DNA from: Streptomyces cavernicola
Lineage (GTDB): Bacteria; Actinomycetota; Actinomycetes; Streptomycetales; Streptomycetaceae
DNA: 64,000 bases
Direction of reading: 5' to 3'
Assembly (NCBI RefSeq): GCF_029968035.1
Contig: NZ_JASCIQ010000045.1
Coordinates: 1 to 64,000, forward strand
Shown piece by piece: positions 35,378 to 44,176 of the stretch. The notes under the pieces are model-generated. The model saw only the letters and a program-made list of their open reading frames with translations. It was not told the DNA's origin and made no database searches. A program made the position numbers and the translations under genes. Positions within the stretch are counted from its first letter, which is position 1; each line of letters opens with the position of its first letter.

Positions 35378-36661
35378 CTACTCCGGCCGGCGCCGCTGCG
35401 ACCTCCACACCAGGAACAGCGCGGAGGCGACGGCCGCGAGGCGCACCACCCACGGCCAGGTCTCGGCGAACGCGTCCGCCGTCGCGCCCTTCGGCACGGC
35501 CTCGCCCCACTGCCGGTCGAACCGGCCCCACAGCCACACCACTCCCGCCGCCACGGCGAGGCCCGGAATGCCGAGCGAGGCGAACTTGGCCTCGCGCTGG
35601 CTGAGCCTGCGCGAGGTGTACGCGATGGCCCAACCGGCGCCGAGGGCAACCCAGTTGCCGATCACCGCGCCGACGACGAGGGACGCGGCGGCGAGCAGCA
35701 GCAGCGGGTTGCTGAGGCTCGGCGCGCCCCGGGCGGCGCGGGCGCGGCGCAGGAACGGCAGGCGGCGCCGCCCGGCGTCGTCGTCGAGCCCTTCTCCGCC
35801 CTCCTCTTCGCCCCCTTCGCCGCTCTCCTCGTCGGCGGATTCATCCGTCTTGGGGGTCTTCTTCAGCGACGGGCCGCCCGCCTTGCCGGTGCCGGTGCCG
35901 CCCTCGTCCTCGTCCGGCTCCTCCGTGCGCGGCGGGCGCAGTATCTCGGGGATCTCCACACCGCCCACGAACCCCGGTACGGAGTCGGTGAACCCCTGCG
36001 GGCCGTCGTCGATGCGCCACCAGTCCGGCGTGGAGCCGCTCGGCCCCATCTCGTCCTCGCCCGCGAGGTGCGGCGGCGTGCTGGTCGCCGGGGGCGGTTC
36101 GGCGGGCGGCGCGGGCTCCTTCGTCAGCCTCGGCCGGGGCACGAAGCGGCTCCAGGGCGCGCGCTGTCCGTCGTCACGCCGCTCGCCCGCGCGCCGTTCG
36201 CCGTCGCGCCGCTCGTCGTCCCAGTCGCGCTGCTCGGGCACGAACAGGGCTGCTTTGAAGCGGGACTTGAGGGTGTTTTCGGGGTCCGGCTCGGCGGCGG
36301 GGGAAGGTTCGGGCTCCGGCGCGTGCACGGCTTCCCGTACGGCATCCGGCTCGCGCACGGGCGAACCCCCGGCCCCCGCTCCCCCGTCTGCCCCATCTCC
36401 CCCGTCTCCCCCGTCGGACGCGTCCGACGCCCGGTCCACGACCTCCTCCGGCGTGCCGAGGCGGTCCAGGATGCGGCGGACCCCGGCGGGGCTGTCGCCG
36501 GGGGTCTTGCCGCCGGAGACGGTGGCGCGGCGCCGGTCGATCTCGGTGCGGAGCTCGGCCACCAGGCGCATCCGGGTCTTCGACGGCAGCTGGCGCTGCT
36601 GGGCGAGGTCGCCGATGCGGCTCAGGTAGTCGAAGACGAGCTGGTCGCTCTCGATCGCCAC
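35378..36661 (-). CDS. Conserved membrane protein with acidic linker
   Basis: A 427-residue protein. The first ~70 residues are helical (SDQLVFDYLSRIGDLAQQRQ ... RLVAELRTEIDRRRA ... RILDRLGTPEEVVDRA), reminiscent of HAAS/DUF1700-type signalling modules. A long Pro/Glu/Asp/Arg-rich linker follows, then three C-terminal membrane helices. The GTG at 36661 has GGGAG upstream; the much longer open frame beyond it is antisense to the helicase gene and not coding. It diverges from the Helicase_C_3 gene. Function unknown. Confidence 0.75.
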   Translation of the reverse strand: MAIESDQLVFDYLSRIGDLAQQRQLPSKTRMRLVAELRTEIDRRRATVSGGKTPGDSPAGVRRILDRLGTPEEVVDRASDASDGGDGGDGADGGAGAGGSPVREPDAVREAVHAPEPEPSPAAEPDPENTLKSRFKAALFVPEQRDWDDERRDGERRAGERRDDGQRAPWSRFVPRPRLTKEPAPPAEPPPATSTPPHLAGEDEMGPSGSTPDWWRIDDGPQGFTDSVPGFVGGVEIPEILRPPRTEEPDEDEGGTGTGKAGGPSLKKTPKTDESADEESGEGGEEEGGEGLDDDAGRRRLPFLRRARAARGAPSLSNPLLLLAAASLVVGAVIGNWVALGAGWAIAYTSRRLSQREAKFASLGIPGLAVAAGVVWLWGRFDRQWGEAVPKGATADAFAETWPWVVRLAAVASALFLVWRSQRRRPE

Positions 36662-36793
36662 GAGATCTCCCTGCGTACGGGGCTTGTCCCTGCCGGTAAG
36701 TCCCCTGCGGGGCGCGCGCGTTGTGGTGCCCGGCCACCCGACCGTACCGCGCGGGGCATCGTGCTGTCGGTCCCACCTACTACCGTGTGAAGG

Positions 36794-39406
36794 ATGACGA
36801 CCGAGAGCACGGCAGGCGCGGCGGCCCCTCGCACGCTCGCCGAAGAGCTGAGGCAGCGCGACGACGCGTCGCTCGCCACCCTGCTGCGAGCCCGCCCCGA
36901 CCTGCTGTCCCCCGTGCCGAACGACCTGACGCAGCTGGCCACGCGGGCCGGCACCAGAGCGTCGGTGGTGCGCGCGCTCGGCCGGCTCGACACGTTCGCG
37001 CTGCAGGCCGCCGAGGCCCTCGCGGTCGCCCCGGAGCCCGCGTCGTACGAGACGCTGCAGGCCCTGCTCGCCGGGGACGACGGGGACGAGGCGGTGGACC
37101 GCGCGCTGCCCGCCGCGGTCGGCACGCTGCGCGACCAGGCGCTCGTGTGGGGCGGTGACGGACGGCTCCGTCTGGTGCGCACGGCCCGCGAGTTGCTCGC
37201 GCCCTCGCCGCAGCACCCGTCGCCGACGGGGCTCGGGCCGACGGTCGCCGAGGCCACGTCCGGCATGTCGCCGGGCCGCCTGCAGCAGATCCTGGAGGCG
37301 GCGGGCCTGACGTCGACGCACGACCCGGTGTCGGCGGTCTCCGCCCTGACGGCGCTCTTCACGGACCGTACGAGAATGTCGGCGCTCCTCGACGAGGCCC
37401 CGGTCGACGCGCTCGACGTCCTCGGCCGGCTCACCTGGGGCCCGCCGTACGGGCAGGTCACGGCGGATCCGGCGGCGCATCTGCGCTGGCTGCTCGACCG
37501 CGCCCTGCTCGTGCCGACGTCGCCCGGCACGGTCGTGCTGCCCCGCGAGGCGGCCCTGCACCTGCGCGGCGGCCGGGCGCACAAGGCGACGCATCCGCTG
37601 CCGCCCGAGGTCACGGCCGCCGCGGAGCACCGCCCGCGGATCGTGGACTCGACGGCGGCCGGGCAGGCCCTGACGGCGGTCGCGACGGTCGAGGAGCTGC
37701 TCAAGGAGTGGCACGAGGGCGGGCCCGCGGTGCTGCGTGCGGGCGGCCTGAGCGTGCGCGACCTGAAGCGCACGGCGGTGGGGCTCGACGTGTCGGAGCC
37801 GACGGCCGCCTTCTGGGTCGAACTCGCCTATGCGGCGGGCCTGTTGGCCTCGGACGGCGGCTTCGAGGGTTCCTCGTACGACGACGGGGAGCCGTCGGCG
37901 CGCCGCGCGGAGGAGCGGTACGCGGCGACGCCCGCGTACGACGACTGGCTGGAGCTGCCGGCCGCCGAGCGCTGGGCGCGGCTCGCCGTGGCCTGGCTGT
38001 CGGCGACGCGCACGCCGGGCCTGGTCGGGGGCCGCGACGGCAAGGACCGGGTGCTGTCCGCGCTCGGCCCGCACCTGGACCGCTCGGCGGCGCCCGAGGT
38101 GCGGCGCCGGGTCCTTGACCTGCTCGCCGAACTGCCCGAGGGCGCGGCGGCGGACCAGGAGTCGGTGCTCGCCCGGCTTCGCTGGGAGCGCCCGCTGCGG
38201 GTCGGCGCGGCGGCGGACCAGGGCGGCGGCGGGGACGACCTGCGCACGCGCCTGGCCCGCTGGACCCTCGACGAGGCGGAGCTGCTCGGCGTGACGGGCC
38301 GCGGGGCGCTGTCGGCGACGGGCCGTGCGCTGCTGGAGCAGGACGCCGTACGGACGGGGGCGGAGCGGGCCGCCGCGCACGCCGGGCCGGAGCGGACCTC
38401 GGCGCATGCGGGGGCGGAGCGGGCCTCCGCGCATACGGCCCACGGGCTGCCGGACGGCGCGCTTGAGTCCGCGCTCGCCGAGCTCCTCGCGCCGCTCCTC
38501 CCCGAGCCCCTCGACCACGTGCTGCTGCAGGCCGACCTGACGGCGGTCGCGCCCGGACCGTTGGAGCGGCCGCTCGCGGAGACCCTCGGCGTGCTCGCGG
38601 ACGTGGAGTCGAAGGGCGGGGCGACGGTCTACCGCTTCACGCCCGGCTCGGTCCGCCGCGCCCTGGACGCGGGCCGCACGGCCACCGATCTGCACACGTT
38701 CCTGGAGACCCATTCGCGTACGCCGGTGCCGCAGCCCCTCTCGTATCTGATCGACGATGTGGCGCGCAGGCACGGCCACTTGCGGATCGGCGCGGCCTCG
38801 GCGTACGTGCGCTGCGACGACGACTCGGTGCTCGGCGAGATCCTCGCCGACAAGCGCGCCGCCGCCCTGCGCCTGCGCCGCCTCGCGCCGACGGTCCTGG
38901 CCGCGCAGGCCGACCCGGCGGCGCTGCTCGACGGGTTGCGGGCGATGGGCTTCGCGCCGTCCGCGGAGACCCCCGAGGGTGACGTGCTCATCGCCCGCGC
39001 CCACGCCCACCGCACCCCGCCCCGCACGGCGCCCGCCCCGGTGCCGGAGGGTCCGCCCGTGCCGGACGCCACGCTGCTCGGCGCGGCGGTCCGCGCGATC
39101 CGCGCCGGCGACATGGCGTCGACGGCCCCGAAGCGCCAGGCCCCGGCCGCCGCGTCCCGACCGGGCCCCGGCGAGCTCCCGCGCACGACCTCGGCGGAGA
39201 CCCTGGCCACGATGCAGGCCGCGGTCATGACGGGCGAGGCCCTGTGGATCGGGTACGTCAACGCGGAGGGCACCGCGAGCCAGCGCGTCATCGCCCCGGT
39301 CCGCGTGGAGGGCGGCTTCGTCACGGCGTACGACCACACGGCGGACGAGGTCCGCACGTACCCGCTGCACCGGGTGACGGGGGTGGCGGAGCTCGGGGAG
39401 GACTGA
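36794..39406 (+). CDS. Helicase_C_3-type protein, XPB partner
   Basis: An 870-residue protein without Walker motifs. The N-terminal part is helical (TLAEELRQRDDASLATLLRA), the middle holds the helicase-associated C-terminal-like domain (VLLQADLTAVAPGPLERPLA ... LSYLIDDVARRHGHLRIGAA). The end is a WYL-like fold (ALWIGYVNAEGTASQRVIAP). In actinobacteria such genes normally stand directly before the XPB helicase gene; in this genome an 8-kb element has separated the two. A role in DNA repair with XPB is inferred from that pairing. Confidence 0.85.
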   Translation: MTTESTAGAAAPRTLAEELRQRDDASLATLLRARPDLLSPVPNDLTQLATRAGTRASVVRALGRLDTFALQAAEALAVAPEPASYETLQALLAGDDGDEAVDRALPAAVGTLRDQALVWGGDGRLRLVRTARELLAPSPQHPSPTGLGPTVAEATSGMSPGRLQQILEAAGLTSTHDPVSAVSALTALFTDRTRMSALLDEAPVDALDVLGRLTWGPPYGQVTADPAAHLRWLLDRALLVPTSPGTVVLPREAALHLRGGRAHKATHPLPPEVTAAAEHRPRIVDSTAAGQALTAVATVEELLKEWHEGGPAVLRAGGLSVRDLKRTAVGLDVSEPTAAFWVELAYAAGLLASDGGFEGSSYDDGEPSARRAEERYAATPAYDDWLELPAAERWARLAVAWLSATRTPGLVGGRDGKDRVLSALGPHLDRSAAPEVRRRVLDLLAELPEGAAADQESVLARLRWERPLRVGAAADQGGGGDDLRTRLARWTLDEAELLGVTGRGALSATGRALLEQDAVRTGAERAAAHAGPERTSAHAGAERASAHTAHGLPDGALESALAELLAPLLPEPLDHVLLQADLTAVAPGPLERPLAETLGVLADVESKGGATVYRFTPGSVRRALDAGRTATDLHTFLETHSRTPVPQPLSYLIDDVARRHGHLRIGAASAYVRCDDDSVLGEILADKRAAALRLRRLAPTVLAAQADPAALLDGLRAMGFAPSAETPEGDVLIARAHAHRTPPRTAPAPVPEGPPVPDATLLGAAVRAIRAGDMASTAPKRQAPAAASRPGPGELPRTTSAETLATMQAAVMTGEALWIGYVNAEGTASQRVIAPVRVEGGFVTAYDHTADEVRTYPLHRVTGVAELGED

Positions 39407-39532
39407 GGCGTCGCTGGGCGCTTTGGTTGAGGCCCACGCCACACCGCTCTGTCCCCGGATGCGGCACACTGGACGTTTGGCCTCTCTCGTCCCGTACGAG
39501 GCCTGCTGCCGTAGACCGGAAAGGGTGCGCGC

Positions 39533-39622
39533 GTGAACGGTCCCCTCATCGTCCAGACGATCAAGCTTGATGCACATACTAGCCCGCGCGGCCTCGGCGG
39601 TGACAGCACCTCTGCGGAATGA
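39533..39622 (+). pseudogene. Displaced 5' end of the XPB helicase gene at attL
   Basis: GGAAAGG, then GTG and codons reading (M)NGPLIVQ, which is the expected native N-terminus of the XPB helicase. After CAG (39554-39556) the frame enters the element (TIKLDAHTSPRG...) and stops at 39620-39622. The original promoter, ribosome binding site and first eight codons are thus stranded 8 kb from the rest of the gene at 47526. Confidence 0.8.
39548..39556. other. attL core
   Basis: Core ATCGTCCAG. Left flank is host DNA (native start of the XPB gene); right flank continues ACGATCAAGC, one half of the attP dyad. Crossover is placed within this shared core. Confidence 0.85.
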
Positions 39623-39704
39623 GCAGCAAGAAGCCCCACCCATGCGCCAGTTGGGGCGCACGGACGGGGCGGCCAGCTCGCTGAACGGTGTTGCTCGCCG
39701 TCGC

Positions 39705-39953
39705 TCAGCGGGCCGGGGTCTGGTCTGCCCGAGTCACGCGGGCGTGGTCGGTGTACACACGCCGGTAGAGATCGTGGCCGGGGTTCAGGCCCGTGTGCCG
39801 CAGGGCCCAGTCCTGGGCATCGCCGGGGTCACCTTGCGGGCCGGACGATGCTCCGCACTCGTGCGTCATGCAGTGTGCTTCCGCCGTAACGCCGCCATCG
39901 GGCGCAGGACGGATCGTGTGGCCCACGTAGCGGTGGACAGCACGCGTGCTCAT
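39705..39953 (-). CDS. DUF7848-like small protein
   Basis: An 82-residue protein: MSTRAVHRYVGHTIRPAPDG ... CMTHECGASSGPQGD ... DWALRHTGLNPGHDLYRRVY. The pattern (two Cys, a DWxxRHTGxxxGHxxYRR block) matches a small streptomycete family I recall as DUF7848, common near integrative elements. The ATG overlaps the stop of the upstream 128-residue gene (ATGA). Function unknown. Confidence 0.75.
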   Translation of the reverse strand: MSTRAVHRYVGHTIRPAPDGGVTAEAHCMTHECGASSGPQGDPGDAQDWALRHTGLNPGHDLYRRVYTDHARVTRADQTPAR

Positions 39954-40336
39954 CCAAACGCCTCTGCAGCCAACGTCGGCCCCTCCTGGGGCTCTTCGTC
40001 GCCGGGCACGGGAATACGTGCTCCCCGGCTCTCCGCGACTCTCAGGGCGTCATTCAGGCACTCGGCCAGACGCAGGGCCACGTACCGGACTTCGGAGTGA
40101 GGCGACACGGGGTCGGCCAGGATCTTGGCCGCTGCCTCCAGGACCTCCGCGCCCATCTCCAACTGGACGTCTTCCATGGCGTCCGCGACGCGTGACAGGT
40201 AGCTGTCCGGTCCGCCGTCAGTGCTGAGATAGCACGACTTTCCGTCTCTGGCCCATGGCAGCAACCGGGGCTGTAAGCCCGCCGCTGCGTCGGCAAGGTC
40301 CTGTCGTCGCTGTCGATCACCCTCGGCTCTGCGCAT
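39950..40336 (-). CDS. Hypothetical protein in the element
   Basis: A 128-residue acidic, helical protein (DSYLSRVADAMEDVQLEMGA EV..., YVALRLAECLNDALRVAESR). Such proteins often accompany DUF7848 and XRE-TPR regulators in Streptomyces elements. The ATG at 40336 has AAGG just ahead; a GTG one codon earlier is possible. Function unknown. Confidence 0.65.
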   Translation of the reverse strand: MRRAEGDRQRRQDLADAAAGLQPRLLPWARDGKSCYLSTDGGPDSYLSRVADAMEDVQLEMGAEVLEAAAKILADPVSPHSEVRYVALRLAECLNDALRVAESRGARIPVPGDEEPQEGPTLAAEAFG

Positions 40337-40460
40337 CACCTTGGCCCCCTCGGTCGGTTGGGTTGATGCAGCAACCGTAGGAAGGGGTCGAAGGCCAATC
40401 CACGTGCGGAAAACGGTAGTTCAGGGTGCCGACGCCTGGAAGTAACACGCTCCGCAGTAG

Positions 40461-41705
40461 CTATCCCGCGATGCCAAGATGAGCCGCCATGCTGCGCATC
40501 TCTTCCGTCAGAGTGCGCTTGCGGGTCTTGAGGATGTCGGCCATGACGTACCGGGCCATGGGCTGATGCGTGATCCAACCCTCTGCGCGTTGCCGGATCT
40601 GCATCAGCTCACCCATGGCCTCCTGGTGCTCACCGCTCGACACGTACGCCTTGGCCACGTCCAGGCGGTGACGATTCCAGTTGTTCGGGGTGACACCGCC
40701 CAGGCTGCGCAGGCCGCTCGCGCCCACAGGGCCCTCATCGGCGCGCCGCAGCACGCCGCGCGCGTCTCCGTCCAGCGACAGGTCTTCAATGGCCTTCATC
40801 TCCACTGTGGCCGGGCCGAACCCGCCCCAGTGGTCCGGGAACCCTCTGTCTTCCCGGGCCATCGCACTCGCTGCGGTCGCGGCCATCCGTCGGGCCTCGG
40901 CCGCTACGTCCGGACGGTTGTTGCGCACACTGGACGCCGCCACCCGGAGCCACAACTCACCCCACACGGCCAGGTGTTGGGTGGAGGCCTCAGAGAACCG
41001 GGGCTCGATCTCGACGGCCGTCTGCGCCGCAAGCTGCTCGCACTCGTCGAACCGGTCCTGGCGCAGCAACAGCCAGCACATGCCCACGACGCCGGTGGCT
41101 GCCGTGAGCGTCTGCCCGTTCTCCCGCGCAACCCGGATCGCTTCCGCCAGCGCGTAGTAAGCCATGTCGTACTGCCTCACCTGGGTGAGGAACTGACCTG
41201 TCATCAACAGGACTTGAGCGCGTGCGACCGCTGCGTGTTGCTGCTCCTCGCCCTCAAGGGCGTTCACGGCGGCCTCGGATGAGCGCAGCAGCGGGGGCAG
41301 CATCTTGGCGACGGATGAATAACGGTCCTGGTCGTACAGGGCCCGAGCGTCCCGTACCTTCTGCCGCGTCGCGTCTAGTCCCCCGGGTTCAGCCGGCTCC
41401 GCCGTCAGGGGTGCGGCCAGCCCGATCGGCGGCATGAGCGCACGCCGAAGCTCCACGAGGTGACGCCGGTTGGCGTCATCCTGGGGGCCAACGACGGACC
41501 GAGGCGCCTCGGTTGCGAACAGAGCGGACGTGGAGACACCCAGCGCGCGGGCGAGAGCGTGGAGGGTCTCAACCCGCACATCCCCGCCCTGTTCGACCTT
41601 GCGGACGGTACTTAGCGACAGGTCAGCCGATTCGGCCAACCCCTCTTGGCTCAGTCCGGCCGTGCGCCGGTACTTCCGGATGTTGTCTGCCAACCCTGGG
41701 GACAT
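40461..41705 (-). CDS. XRE-family regulator with TPR-like domain
   Basis: A 414-residue regulator: helix-turn-helix at residues ~5-60 (LADNIRKYRRTAGLSQEGLA ... LSLSTVRKVEQGGDVRVETL), then an all-helical TPR-like region (YDMAYYALAEAIRVARENGQ, RHRLDVAKAYVSSGEHQEAM). Streptomycetes use this architecture in regulators sensing small ligands or peptides. In the element it is the obvious candidate for maintenance control. It faces the candidate RNA promoter divergently. Confidence 0.85.
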   Translation of the reverse strand: MSPGLADNIRKYRRTAGLSQEGLAESADLSLSTVRKVEQGGDVRVETLHALARALGVSTSALFATEAPRSVVGPQDDANRRHLVELRRALMPPIGLAAPLTAEPAEPGGLDATRQKVRDARALYDQDRYSSVAKMLPPLLRSSEAAVNALEGEEQQHAAVARAQVLLMTGQFLTQVRQYDMAYYALAEAIRVARENGQTLTAATGVVGMCWLLLRQDRFDECEQLAAQTAVEIEPRFSEASTQHLAVWGELWLRVAASSVRNNRPDVAAEARRMAATAASAMAREDRGFPDHWGGFGPATVEMKAIEDLSLDGDARGVLRRADEGPVGASGLRSLGGVTPNNWNRHRLDVAKAYVSSGEHQEAMGELMQIRQRAEGWITHQPMARYVMADILKTRKRTLTEEMRSMAAHLGIAG

Positions 41706-42244
41706 CAGCGCTCACCTCACGACAAGCGTATGCCCGGCAGCAGTTCCGGACACGCGAAAACCCCCGCACCGCCCTGCGTTGGTGGCCCGGGGGCTGTCAG
41801 AGCGCCAAGCCGTCACCCCCTGGAGCATGTCGGCGCCGAAGGTACCAGGGGCCGCGTAGGTGCGGACCTGCTCCCGGCCACGCTGGCTCTCAAGACCCAA
41901 GTCCTTCCAAGCCCGGCGTCGTTCGCGCCACGGACCCAGGTCACTGCGCAGGATCGAAAACCGATGCACCCCGGCACCGCTCCAGGCGGCGCGGGTGCGG
42001 GCCCAAGGCCCCGGGACGTGAAGAGTTCTTGAATCGGAGCCCCCGTTGTTCTTCAAGATGCCCGAGCCTTCACCGGCTCCGGTCCGTCGATCTCGTAGCG
42101 CCGTCGGCGCCGGTCGCTGCGCTTCGGGGCAGGGCCCGACATGCGCCATCTCCCTGTGGGCTGATCGAAGCTCAGGCTCGCGCTTCAGCCCAGACCGCTG
42201 GCCCCACCGCCGCTGCGCCCCAACCAGGTTCATCTGCGGTGCGC
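41706..42244. other. Non-coding stretch upstream of the regulator
   Basis: A region of 539 bases between the regulator's ATG and the candidate RNA promoter. Open frames exist on both strands but none has a ribosome binding site or a recognisable product. It must contain the regulator's promoter. Confidence 0.4.
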
Positions 42245-42272
42245 TTGCCTCAGGCTGACGACTCGTTATAAT
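42245..42272 (+). promoter_or_regulatory. Strong sigma70-like promoter (TTGCCT-16-TATAAT)
   Basis: A -35 TTGCCT at 42245-42250 and a perfect -10 TATAAT at 42267-42272, 16 bases apart. A perfect TATAAT is rare in this GC-rich genome. Transcription should start near 42279 and run rightward into the candidate structured RNA. Confidence 0.7.
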
Positions 42273-42278
42273 TGTTGC

Positions 42279-42475
42279 GGGAGACTGAAGACCTGCTAAC
42301 GGAACCGCGACGGGGACCGATGCAGGGCTCCTTAACGCATAAGGCCCGAAAGGGCCATAACTCAATCTTCGAGATTCGTACTCCGCGCGACGGCCGATCA
42401 CGGCCGCACGCGGCCGTCGAGGGCGTCTCTCGGTTACGGCCACTGTTATGTGGTCGGGCCGAGCGCGCCCTTTTT
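42279..42475 (+). ncRNA. Candidate structured RNA, about 200 nt
   Basis: From the TATAAT promoter to a U-run there is no good open frame but several hairpins. They are GGCCC-GAAA-GGGCC (42343-42356, GNRA-type loop), AATCT-TCG-AGATT right after it, a perfect 9-bp stem CGACGGCCG (42388-42396) with CGGCCGTCG (42411-42419), and GGCCAC/GTGGTC before the terminator. It could be a free small RNA or a long leader for the gene at 42517. No known RNA family is recognised. Confidence 0.55.
42456..42475 (+). terminator. Intrinsic terminator with U-run
   Basis: GGGC (42456-42459), a seven-base loop, GCCC (42467-42470), then TTTTT. A second, wider inverted repeat GGTCGGGC (42452-42459) and GCCCGACC (42481-42488) overlaps it, so two alternative folds are possible. 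Confidence 0.6.
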
Positions 42476-42516
42476 GCTTAGCCCGACCATTCCAACCAGG
42501 AAGGACTGTCGGGCAC

Positions 42517-42681
42517 ATGGAGACCGTCGGGTGGGCGGCGGCCATCGTGGGGGCTCTCAGCGGCGCCACATGGGTTGCAGGACACGCTCTAGACCAGGTT
42601 CCGTCTATCTGTCGCAAGGCAAAGAAGGCCGTGCGGTCGGTCCGTGAACTCCGAGAGGAGGTTCGCGGCGGAGGCGATTAG
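42517..42681 (+). CDS. Small single-helix membrane protein in the element
   Basis: A 54-residue protein: one N-terminal membrane helix (METVGWAAAIVGALSGATWV), then a basic tail (CRKAKKAVRSVRELREEVRG). AGGAAGGA lies upstream of the ATG. It is the only plus-strand protein gene in the element. Size and topology recall holin-like or membrane-tethering phage proteins, but this is inference. Confidence 0.6.
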   Translation: METVGWAAAIVGALSGATWVAGHALDQVPSICRKAKKAVRSVRELREEVRGGGD

Positions 42682-42720
42682 GCAAGCGTCTAAGTCAGCC
42701 AAGGGATGACGCCAGCGGAT

Positions 42721-42744
42721 GGGGGCGCCAACGTCAGCGCCCCC
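42721..42744. terminator. Perfect hairpin between convergent genes
   Basis: GGGGGCGC (42721-42728) and GCGCCCCC (42737-42744) with an 8-base loop. It lies between the small plus-strand gene and the capsid gene and probably terminates both directions. Confidence 0.65.
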
Positions 42745-42874
42745 GCCGCCCTTCACGCCCTTGGAACCCGTACATGATCCGAGCCGCTATACGCTTGCGG
42801 TCCGGCGTGACGGGTGAAGGGGGTGTACCCCCAGGTCAGGCCATATTGCGGGATCTCCTGCACCATGAGCGGCC

Positions 42875-43714
42875 TTACGCGGTGAGCGTCACCTTCGTGA
42901 TGGCTGCCGGGTGCGGGTGGCCGTAGCCGATGCGCATGGTGCCGCGTACGGCGATCTGGTCGCTGTTGAAGTACGCGTCGGAGCTGAGGTCCACCTTCGC
43001 GTCACGGCGCAGGACGATGAAGACGCGGTCCTTGGGCAGGCCCCACACAGTGCCCGGGGTGACGGCCGGGGAGACATAGAGCGGGACGCCTGCGATGACG
43101 CGGCGGGTGGGTGCGGTGGGGTCGGAGCCGAGTAGCGGCTTGCTGCTGCCGGTCTGTTCCTTGAGCTGGGCCAGGGCCAGGGCGTCGGCGGGGTGGGCGG
43201 TGAAGCTGGTCAGCGTTGCGCCGACGGTTTCGGCCTTGGCGATGGCGTCCAGGAACGGGTCGAGGTTGGTCCACTTCTTGCCCGCCGCGACGGTGGTCAC
43301 GCCCGGCACGGACTCCAGACCGGGCGGTGCGGGGTGGGGCAGAGTACCGAAGAAGGCGGCGTCGACCTGGCGGGCGATGGAGCGGGCCAGGCCCTGGCCG
43401 ACGATTTGTTGCGCCTGGGGGTTGGAGTCCTCCGCCAACTCCGAGGAGACGACGGTAAGTCCGGCGACCTTGGCAGGAGTGACGATCTCTTCCCCGAGAG
43501 TGGCGTCCTCCACCGGGATCTCGTCGCCCTCATGGACCCAGCCGGCCCCGGCGTCCTCCTTGACGATGGGCAGGTGGGTGCGGGTGGCGTCGGTCGTGAT
43601 CTGGGTGGCGACCTGGAAGGCGACCGCCTCGTCCTGAACGGGCTGGACTATCAGGCTGGCGTAGTCGTCCGGGGCGAACCCTCCGGCGCCGGGGCTGGTG
43701 GTGCGCATGCTCAC
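42875..43714 (-). CDS. Phage major capsid protein, HK97 fold
   Basis: A 279-residue capsid protein. HK97-fold marks in order: TDATRTHLPIVKEDAGAGWV then HEGDEIPVEDATLG (N-arm/E-loop region), KVAGLTVVSSELAEDSNPQA, a spine-helix block GQGLARSIARQVDAAFFGTL, the P-domain part (PFLDAIAKAETVGATLTSFT), GVPLYVSPAVTPGTVWGLPK and the end RDAKVDLSSDAYFNSDQIAV. It has no long N-terminal delta domain, fitting a separate scaffold gene just upstream. GTG start 43714 or ATG 43708. Last gene of the minus-strand capsid operon. Confidence 0.88.
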   Translation of the reverse strand: MSMRTTSPGAGGFAPDDYASLIVQPVQDEAVAFQVATQITTDATRTHLPIVKEDAGAGWVHEGDEIPVEDATLGEEIVTPAKVAGLTVVSSELAEDSNPQAQQIVGQGLARSIARQVDAAFFGTLPHPAPPGLESVPGVTTVAAGKKWTNLDPFLDAIAKAETVGATLTSFTAHPADALALAQLKEQTGSSKPLLGSDPTAPTRRVIAGVPLYVSPAVTPGTVWGLPKDRVFIVLRRDAKVDLSSDAYFNSDQIAVRGTMRIGYGHPHPAAITKVTLTA

Positions 43715-43726
43715 GTGTATGGAGTC

Positions 43727-44176
43727 CTAACTCTCGTATCGGCCCGTGGGGTTGGTGATGAACGTGACTCCGCTGCCCCGGCGCTGGCCCTCTCTGGCCC
43801 GCTCGAAGGCTCGTGCCCACGTTGCGGTGCGGGGCTTCTCGTAGGGCGACAGACCGCCTCCAGGGCGGCTCCTGGGGAAGGCGGAGGGGCGGCCGTCGTG
43901 GTACGCCTGCGCCAGCGCTTTGGCGTCCACTTCCCGCTCCTCGTCGGTGGCTCCGGTGATACGGGCCGCCAGAGCTGGGGGCAGGTTGTACTTGTGCGCC
44001 AGGTAGGAGGTGAACTCCTGGCGGGCCTTGTCGTCCTGTTCCTGCTCCAACTCAGCGATTCGGGCCATGAGTTCAACCACCGTGGGCGCGGGCTCCGGCT
44101 CCTGCGCAGGTCCGTCACCCTGCGGGGCTGGCGGAGTGTTCCCAGGCCCCTTCGCGGGCTCAGTCGGTGAAGACAA
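43727..44176 (-). CDS. Scaffold-like capsid assembly protein
   Basis: A 149-residue protein: a Pro-rich acidic start, a coiled-coil (VVELMARIAELEQEQDDKAR), then HKYNLPPALAARITGATDEE and a GGGLSPYEK segment. The coiled coil followed by a short 'LPPALAARI.G.T.EE' block and a Gly/Pro-rich end is the pattern of phage scaffolding proteins (GP20/DUF4355 type). It stands 12 bases upstream of the capsid gene and overlaps the preceding gene by 17 bases. Scaffold role inferred. Confidence 0.65.
   Translation of the reverse strand: MSSPTEPAKGPGNTPPAPQGDGPAQEPEPAPTVVELMARIAELEQEQDDKARQEFTSYLAHKYNLPPALAARITGATDEEREVDAKALAQAYHDGRPSAFPRSRPGGGLSPYEKPRTATWARAFERAREGQRRGSGVTFITNPTGRYES

Noticed and set aside
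36662..39661. Continuation of the minus-strand frame upstream of the 427-residue membrane protein
   Set aside because: Antisense to the Helicase_C_3 gene; Arg/Gly/Val-rich without domain; a good RBS and GTG lie at 36661.
41712..42617. 301-codon minus-strand frame in the element
   Set aside because: No ribosome binding site, mixed composition, and it runs through the candidate RNA, terminator and small membrane-protein gene on the other strand.
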